Assembly: GCA_014163555.1 (NCBI GenBank)
Contig: JACJGO010000028.1
Location: forward strand, 1-64,000
From: Flavisolibacter longurius
GTDB taxonomy: Bacteria > Bacteroidota > Bacteroidia > Chitinophagales > Chitinophagaceae
Direction: 5' to 3'
Length of the DNA stretch: 64,000 nt
Each line of letters begins with the position of its first letter. Position 1 is the first letter of the stretch. A model generated the notes under the pieces. It saw only the letters and a list, made by a program, of their open reading frames with translations. It made no database searches and was not told the DNA's origin. A program made the position numbers and the translations under genes. Positions 59,224 through 64,000 of this stretch are shown one piece after another.

Positions 59224-60090
59224 ATGAAAGAATCCACCGAAATATGGGCCCTTTTAAAACTGTTAGATGATCCTGATACGGAGGTGTTTGGCGCTGTTTC
59301 CAGTAAGCTGCTGGATTATGGAAAGCCCATTATTCCGAACCTAGAACACCTGTGGGAAAATTCACCCGACGAGCAAATGCAGGAGCGGATTGAAACCATT
59401 ATTCACCGTCTTCATTACAATGATCTTACCGAAGATTTCCGGCAATGGGCCCTCTCGGGACACCACGACCTGTTGGTTGGTTCCTTGCTGGTGTCCAAGT
59501 TTCAATACCCCGAGCTTACCACCTCGTCCGTTTTACTGGAAGTGGAAAAAGTGCGCCGCAACATCTGGCTGGAGTTGAACGCCTATCTTACACCGCTGGA
59601 ACAGATCCGCATTGTTACGGGTATCCTGTACAGTTATTACGGACTGAAAGGCACGGAGATCAATCACCAGGAAGTCAATGAATTTTTCATTCAAAAGGTG
59701 CTGGAAGCCAAGCGGGGCAACCAGCTCACCTGCGGTATCATCTATGTATTGCTTTGCGAACTGCTGGATATCCCGGTAAAAGCCATTGGCATTCCGAAAC
59801 AGTTTGTGCTGGCCTATTTTAAGCCGGGATACGATGAGGAAGAAAGCAAGGATTTTGCGTCACGGATTGAATTTTACATTGATCCGTCGAGCGGAATGGT
59901 TTTTACACACAAGGATATTGAAAGTTATTTCAAGCGTATTTCTGTACCGCCGGTAGAGGCTTATTTTAAACCGCTTTCCAATAAAAAAATTATCCAGCAC
60001 CTGCTGGAAGAAACGGCCCGCTGCTTTGATACGGAAAAAGAAGCGTACAAGAAAGATGAGCTGATGAAACTGGCAGAGCTTATTGATTGA
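59224..60090 (+). CDS. Transglutaminase-like (SirB1-type) protein
   Basis: This 288-residue protein has the SirB1 transglutaminase-like layout: a helical N-terminal part (about 1-110) and RIVTGILYSYYGLKGTEINHQEVNEFFIQKVLEAKRGNQLTCGIIYVLLCELLDIPVKAIGIPKQFVLAY. In that stretch Cys and later acidic residues resemble the papain-like fold, although a full Cys-His-Asp triad is not obvious, so it may be non-catalytic. The family is widespread in bacteria and its function is unknown. A strong SD sequence (59213-59220) supports the start. Confidence 0.85.
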   Translation: MKESTEIWALLKLLDDPDTEVFGAVSSKLLDYGKPIIPNLEHLWENSPDEQMQERIETIIHRLHYNDLTEDFRQWALSGHHDLLVGSLLVSKFQYPELTTSSVLLEVEKVRRNIWLELNAYLTPLEQIRIVTGILYSYYGLKGTEINHQEVNEFFIQKVLEAKRGNQLTCGIIYVLLCELLDIPVKAIGIPKQFVLAYFKPGYDEEESKDFASRIEFYIDPSSGMVFTHKDIESYFKRISVPPVEAYFKPLSNKKIIQHLLEETARCFDTEKEAYKKDELMKLAELID

Positions 60091-60194
60091 TGTGCTGTGA
60101 TTACGTCCCATTCGCTAGCGGAGATAATCGAAAAGAATTTTACTTTATCCGCATATCTGCGTATCCGGACATCCGCAAATAATAATTTAGCCAC

Positions 60195-60530
60195 ATGGAA
60201 CAAATCACCTGGCCGGATTTTGAAAAAATTGACATCAGGGTTGGCACCATCATCGAAGCACAGGCTTTTCCCAAGGCTAAAAAACCTGCTTATCAACTGA
60301 CGATTGATTTTGGCCCGCTGGGTATCCGGCGCTCCTCGGCACAGATAACCGATCATTATTCTTTGGAAAGTTTAAAGGATCAGCAAGTGATTGCCGTCGT
60401 CAACTTCCCACCCAAGAATATTGCCGGTTTCCAGAGCGAATGCCTTGTGCTGGGTATCTATGATGAAGCTAACAATGTTGTTTTGCTATCACCAAACAAA
60501 ACCGTGTTGAACGGAGCCAAAATCGGTTAG
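60195..60530 (+). CDS. csaA: tRNA-binding domain protein CsaA
   Basis: This 111-residue protein has the OB-fold tRNA-binding domain of CsaA: WPDFEKIDIRVGTIIEAQAFPKAKKPAYQLTIDFG, the RRSSAQIT turn, VVNFPPKNIAGFQSECLVLG and VVLLSPNK. CsaA proteins bind tRNA and have chaperone-like export activity. Length is normal. It starts a tight two-gene unit with ogt (2-bp gap). Confidence 0.94.
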   Translation: MEQITWPDFEKIDIRVGTIIEAQAFPKAKKPAYQLTIDFGPLGIRRSSAQITDHYSLESLKDQQVIAVVNFPPKNIAGFQSECLVLGIYDEANNVVLLSPNKTVLNGAKIG

Positions 60531-60532
60531 AC

Positions 60533-61024
60533 ATGCCCGTAAGCGTTTACAACTCTCCTCTTGGTCCTTTGCAAGTTCACTGTTCGGATGAACACATTAC
60601 TGCAATTGTTTTTAGAGAAGAATTGCCTGAGGAAGAAATCAACACCCATCCCCTTTTGCAGGAATGCATCCAGCAACTGGATGACTATTTTTCCGGCAAG
60701 CGGAAAGCGTTTGACCTGCCATTGTCACAGCCGGGTACTGCCTTTCAGCAAAAAGTCTGGGACCTGCTATACCAGATCCCTTATGGCAAGACAATGAGCT
60801 ATCAGCAATTGGCCATGCAGTACGGTGACCTGAAAGCCATACGGGCAGTCGCGTCGGCCAACGGTAAGAACAATCTTGCCATCATTATTCCTTGTCACCG
60901 GGTGATAGGTTCCAACCGTTCGTTAACCGGATATGCCGCCGGGTTGTGGCGAAAAAAATGGTTGCTCGACCATGAAGCCAAACACCACAGTGGTGTAGCA
61001 CAACTGGGATTGCTTCTCGGCTAA
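60533..61024 (+). CDS. ogt: Methylated-DNA--protein-cysteine methyltransferase
   Basis: This 163-residue protein removes alkyl groups from O6-alkylguanine onto its own Cys121 (IIPCHRVIG). The C-terminal domain has the helix-turn-helix PYGKTMSYQQLAMQYGDLKAIRAVASANGKNN. The N-terminal domain (about 1-65) is short, as in Ogt-type enzymes. It follows csaA by 2 bp, so the two are translated together. An alkylation glycosylase also occurs at 608-1282. Its stop is followed by the convergent DUF4294 gene 14 bp on. Confidence 0.95.
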   Translation: MPVSVYNSPLGPLQVHCSDEHITAIVFREELPEEEINTHPLLQECIQQLDDYFSGKRKAFDLPLSQPGTAFQQKVWDLLYQIPYGKTMSYQQLAMQYGDLKAIRAVASANGKNNLAIIIPCHRVIGSNRSLTGYAAGLWRKKWLLDHEAKHHSGVAQLGLLLG

Positions 61025-61038
61025 TAGTTTTCTAAAAA

Positions 61039-61701
61039 TTATAATTTACTGGTGGGACGGATACCGGGTTTGAAGGGATTGTCGTACCAAACGGCATCAA
61101 TCTCCCGTACGATGGCTTCAATTTGCTTATCGGTTGCATCGTTCTGCCAGTCGTAGGGTTGCTTTAAACTGGAACCGAAAAAGAAGGCAACGGTCTGGTA
61201 AAACCGGGCCTGCAATCCGCCTTTGTATTCCTTGATGATCTCATAACAGTTATTTCCGGTCTGGCGGTTCACCAGTTTCATTAATACCCTTCCCTGGTAC
61301 ACAGAAAGATTAGTAAGCGGTTCTGTAAACTGGTTACGCAATTCTTTTTCCTTGCCTTTGATAATATTCTTCCGCTCTTTTTTGGCATCCATTCCAATCA
61401 GCCGTGCATTAATTTCGTTGATGGTGGCGCCAGCCATGCGTGCATAGGGATATGTTACATAAACGGCATTGCGCAGGCGGTTGTACGCTGCAATCTGCTT
61501 AACCATTTTTTCGTAAGAACCATTGGTCAGGTAAACCGGCTCCATCTCGCTGTAAGGAAAACTTTCGCCATCAACAATAATCGCCTTGACCAGTATGGTG
61601 TCGTTCGGGCCCCATTTGCCACCGGAGGCAGGTGCTTCCTGTGTACGTCCCAAAAGGGAGCACAAGAGAAAAAGCAGTATGAATGATTGATGGCGGCGCA
61701 T
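61039..61701 (-). CDS. DUF4294 exported protein
   Basis: This 220-residue protein has a signal of about 20 residues (MRRHQSFILLFLLCSLLGRTQ). The mature part matches DUF4294: VDGESFPYSEMEPVYL, YNRLRNAVYVTYPYARMAGATINEINARL, LTNLSVYQGRVLMKLVNRQTGNNCYEIIKEYKGGLQARFYQ and QPYDWQNDATDKQIEAIVREI. The family is confined to Bacteroidota and uncharacterised. A conserved link to secretion or gliding is sometimes seen, but not here. It is convergent with ogt. Confidence 0.88.
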   Translation of the reverse strand: MRRHQSFILLFLLCSLLGRTQEAPASGGKWGPNDTILVKAIIVDGESFPYSEMEPVYLTNGSYEKMVKQIAAYNRLRNAVYVTYPYARMAGATINEINARLIGMDAKKERKNIIKGKEKELRNQFTEPLTNLSVYQGRVLMKLVNRQTGNNCYEIIKEYKGGLQARFYQTVAFFFGSSLKQPYDWQNDATDKQIEAIVREIDAVWYDNPFKPGIRPTSKL

Positions 61702-61810
61702 TTCCTAAAAATAAGCAACGAAACGGCTTTTACAATAGACAGGATTTTACTTTAAGAAGCTGTTTGCAATCTAAAAATTTTTGCCGGGTTTGCCGGAAAT
61801 GTTTTGGAAC

Positions 61811-61838
61811 AAAAAAAGGACATGCCGGCGGCATGTCC
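61811..61838 (-). terminator. Terminator of the CcmF/CcsA-like gene
   Basis: GGACATGCC (61818-61826) pairs perfectly with GGCATGTCC (61830-61838) over a 3-nt loop. On the minus strand it is followed by TTTTTTT (61817-61811), a textbook terminator 36 bp after the stop. Confidence 0.93.
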
Positions 61839-61874
61839 CTACTATCGTTCTTTATTTAAATGCTTACCCTCAGT

Positions 61875-64000
61875 CTAAACCTCAACCTCTCTTTCTTTCT
61901 CTTCTTTCCGGTACACCTTCAGCTTTTTCGATGCCAGGTTGCTTTGTTGACGGCGATAGAACATGCTGATGATAAACCCAATCGTCATCAGGATTGTTCC
62001 GCCCCACACCAGATTAATGTAGGGGAATATGTAAGCCTTCAGGGTTACATACTGCATCAGGGCATCGGATTCCTTTACGCCCAATTCAACCTTCCGGCCA
62101 TCTACTCTTTGCAACTGCACAATCAGGTTTTCAGCCGTCAGCGTATCAGGTTGCGGAAACGCTCCACCGTCTTTGTTGATCAGAATAGGACGTCCGGTAT
62201 AAAGAGAGCCGGTTCGTGCATAAAACTTCAGCGTCGCAACGGATGCGCTGTCGTTCTGACTCAGCTGTACATTTGGAATATCCCGGAAGGAAGCCACGTC
62301 TTCGATAATGGCGTATCCTTTCGAATAATATACCGTATCACCAATTTGCGCATTCACCGTTTTGAACGAAGACGTGTCTTTGTTCTTTTCCGGGTCGGGA
62401 AGGGATGTGATGTAGGTGAAAATATCATGATCCCAGTAATGCTTTGAATCCGGGTTGGCCATCAGGCCTTCCTGGTTTTTGTAGTTAACAAAGGCATTCG
62501 GCGCCAGTACAAAGGTTTCTTTCCCATCTTTGCGGTCGAAGCGCAGGTGGTAATACCAAAGCGGCTTTTCCTCATGAACAGAATCTTTCACATAGGTCAC
62601 CCAGTATTTGCCCATGTCGGTTTTCACATCTTTGATCAGGGTAAGATTCTCACCCGGCTTTTCTTTGCTCTCAGACCCAAAGTCCATAAAGATGCCAGAG
62701 GTATTGTACGAAAGCACTTCTTTTTTGGAAGAAGAAATGAGCACACCTACCAGCAACATGGCAAAACCTACGTGGCTGATGGCGCCACCGGCCCGTTTCA
62801 GGCTGCCTTTCAAGCCGGTAATGATATAACCGGCGTTGGCAACCAGCGCAAATACTGCAGCTACCACAGCAAACCAGATGGCCACCATAAAGCCGGCCGT
62901 TTTTTCGCGGTAATCTACATCGCCAAAGATCACCACCAGTACCCCGGCGGTAAGACCAATCACGGCGGGAAGAATGAGTTTTTTCAGGAAGCTGCCGGAC
63001 GTCTGGCGGTATTTAAAATACATCCCGATACCGGTAAGAAGCCCAATGATCACAGCCACAAAAACTTGGATGCGGTTGTACGAGTACGCGGCATCTTCAC
63101 CCACAGCCAACGGCGTAAACAACTGCTTCTCGGTAAAAAGCGAAGCCAGCTTGTTGACGATGGGAATTGACGTCATGGAGATGATCAACAATGATGAAAG
63201 GAAAAGCACCAGTGAGCCAATGAACATCCAGAATTCGCGGGAAGAAGCTTCTTCTTCCTTGGCAATAAAGGGAATGGTCTTATAGCGCTGAAAAAAGAGG
63301 ATAAATGCAGGAACGGCAAACGCCAATAAGAAGGCACGAAGATGCCATTTGGTAATGCCTTCGCCTGTAAAGGCATGCACCGATGTATCCTGCAGGTCAC
63401 CGCTGCGGGTAAGGTATGTAGAGTACAATACCAGCAGGAAGGAAAGAATAAAAAACAGGTAGGTTGTGCGCAGGGCATTTCCGGTATGTCGGTAAATCAC
63501 CAGGGTGTGAATGCCCGCTACCATTACCATCCATGGCACAAGGGAAGCGTTTTCCACCGGATCCCAAGCCCAGTAACCACCAAAGTTCAGCGATTCATAC
63601 GCCCAGGCTGAACCCATCATGATACCGGTACCCAAAGCCGCTGCTGAAAACAGGGCCCAGGGAAGAGCTGCTTTGGTCCACTCGCCGTATTTTTTTGTCC
63701 AAAGGCCGCCAATGGCAAAACCAAACGGAATCAATACAGAAGCAAAGCCAAGGAAAAGAACCGGCGGGTGAATCACCATCCAATAGTTCTGCAGGAGGGG
63801 GTTCAGGTCGTTACCATCTTTGATCAGTGAAAGATAATCCTGGCGGAAACCTCCAGTCATGTCGAAGAAAGCAGGCGCATTATCCAGCATGCCGGAGTTG
63901 CGCATCAGCACAAATGGATTGGAACCGATGTGCAGGTCAGTAAAGCCTAGCAACATGGTGGCCAGCAGTACCTGCGCAAATGAAATGACCGCCATCACGG
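61875..64000 (-). CDS. ccmF: Cytochrome c biogenesis protein CcmF/CcsA-like (C-terminal part, N-terminus off the right edge)
   Basis: About 708 residues are visible; the N-terminus lies beyond base 64000. The haem-handling WWD motif reads GGYWAWDPVENASLVPWM (about 140 residues in), within about nine membrane segments. A large periplasmic domain (about 430-640) precedes the final helix. This matches CcmF/CcsA-type haem lyases, which attach haem to CxxCH motifs of c-type cytochromes such as the di-haem peroxidase at 28596-30557. A perfect terminator follows. CcmF proteins usually exceed 600 residues, and the visible C-terminus is complete. Confidence 0.92.
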   Translation of the reverse strand, partial: VMAVISFAQVLLATMLLGFTDLHIGSNPFVLMRNSGMLDNAPAFFDMTGGFRQDYLSLIKDGNDLNPLLQNYWMVIHPPVLFLGFASVLIPFGFAIGGLWTKKYGEWTKAALPWALFSAAALGTGIMMGSAWAYESLNFGGYWAWDPVENASLVPWMVMVAGIHTLVIYRHTGNALRTTYLFFILSFLLVLYSTYLTRSGDLQDTSVHAFTGEGITKWHLRAFLLAFAVPAFILFFQRYKTIPFIAKEEEASSREFWMFIGSLVLFLSSLLIISMTSIPIVNKLASLFTEKQLFTPLAVGEDAAYSYNRIQVFVAVIIGLLTGIGMYFKYRQTSGSFLKKLILPAVIGLTAGVLVVIFGDVDYREKTAGFMVAIWFAVVAAVFALVANAGYIITGLKGSLKRAGGAISHVGFAMLLVGVLISSSKKEVLSYNTSGIFMDFGSESKEKPGENLTLIKDVKTDMGKYWVTYVKDSVHEEKPLWYYHLRFDRKDGKETFVLAPNAFVNYKNQEGLMANPDSKHYWDHDIFTYITSLPDPEKNKDTSSFKTVNAQIGDTVYYSKGYAIIEDVASFRDIPNVQLSQNDSASVATLKFYARTGSLYTGRPILINKDGGAFPQPDTLTAENLIVQLQRVDGRKVELGVKESDALMQYVTLKAYIFPYINLVWGGTILMTIGFIISMFYRRQQSNLASKKLKVYRKEEKEREVEV

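Noticed and set aside
61860-63170. Long plus-strand frames (61860-62447, 62547-63170)
   Set aside because: Antisense to the CcmF/CcsA-like gene, whose WWD motif and membrane helices are clear.
1-64000. tRNA genes, rRNA genes and CRISPR arrays
   Set aside because: No T-loop/CCA-type tRNA pattern, rRNA core sequence or regularly spaced identical repeats were seen; the word repeats lack unique spacers.

Overview
The window looks like a chromosomal segment of a Bacteroidota bacterium, most likely of the Chitinophagaceae. The evidence is a type IX secretion (T9SS) C-terminal sorting domain, many short Bacteroidota-type lipoproteins, families largely confined to that phylum (DUF2851, DUF4294, DUF6089, DUF3667, DUF2520), a UbiA enzyme of the geranylgeranylglycerol-phosphate type, almost no Shine-Dalgarno sequences, several TTG starts, and promoter-like TTTG / TAnnTTTG signals. 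No rRNA, tRNA, CRISPR array, prophage or conjugative module was seen. The only recognisable mobile DNA is the end of an IS3-family element at the left edge.

Layout. 1-283: truncated IS3-family element. 608-2599: small repair/enzyme genes (AlkD-like glycosylase, DinB-like protein, methyltransferase). 2800-6951: orphan CHASE3 histidine kinase, secreted M43 protease, ECF sigma factor with an overlapping membrane-protein gene. 7066-13349: envelope genes, including a DUF1080 lipoprotein, a subclass B1 metallo-beta-lactamase, a SIMPL lipoprotein, a secreted DinB protein and a DUF481 protein. 13350-26207: a four-repeat T9SS cargo protein, a GDPD lipoprotein, an M23 peptidase, a ZU5-type lipoprotein, an SMP-30 protein, an SDR, a Cu,Zn-SOD lipoprotein and lipocalin-like proteins. 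26454-37560: cyanophycinase, MscS channel, unusually long di-haem peroxidase, Zn-alcohol dehydrogenase with a small membrane protein, APC permease, DUF3667 protein and a large zinc metalloprotease.

From 37769 onward the genes are mostly housekeeping. They include ddl-PASTA-rhodanese; rimO and nhaA (divergent); CsbD; a lipid kinase divergent from an App1-type phosphatase; pdhA-TPR-ribH-lldE; DUF2520-kdsC-ubiA-maf-DUF2851; topA; transglutaminase-like protein; csaA-ogt; DUF4294; and the C-terminal part of a CcmF/CcsA cytochrome c maturation protein running off the right edge.

No single undescribed multigene system is evident. The most interesting signals are: (1) a group of intergenic simple-word repeats and hairpins, including an identical 22-nt core at two sites 46.7 kb apart and a run of such elements across the lldE-ribH-TPR-pdhA locus; (2) a complete B1 metallo-beta-lactamase with no sign of mobility around it; (3) a di-haem peroxidase with a roughly 300-residue N-terminal extension; (4) a PASTA protein without a kinase between ddl and a rhodanese; (5) a LacI-type palindrome upstream of an MscS gene; (6) a lipid kinase and an App1-type phosphatase, two opposing lipid-phosphate activities, transcribed divergently.
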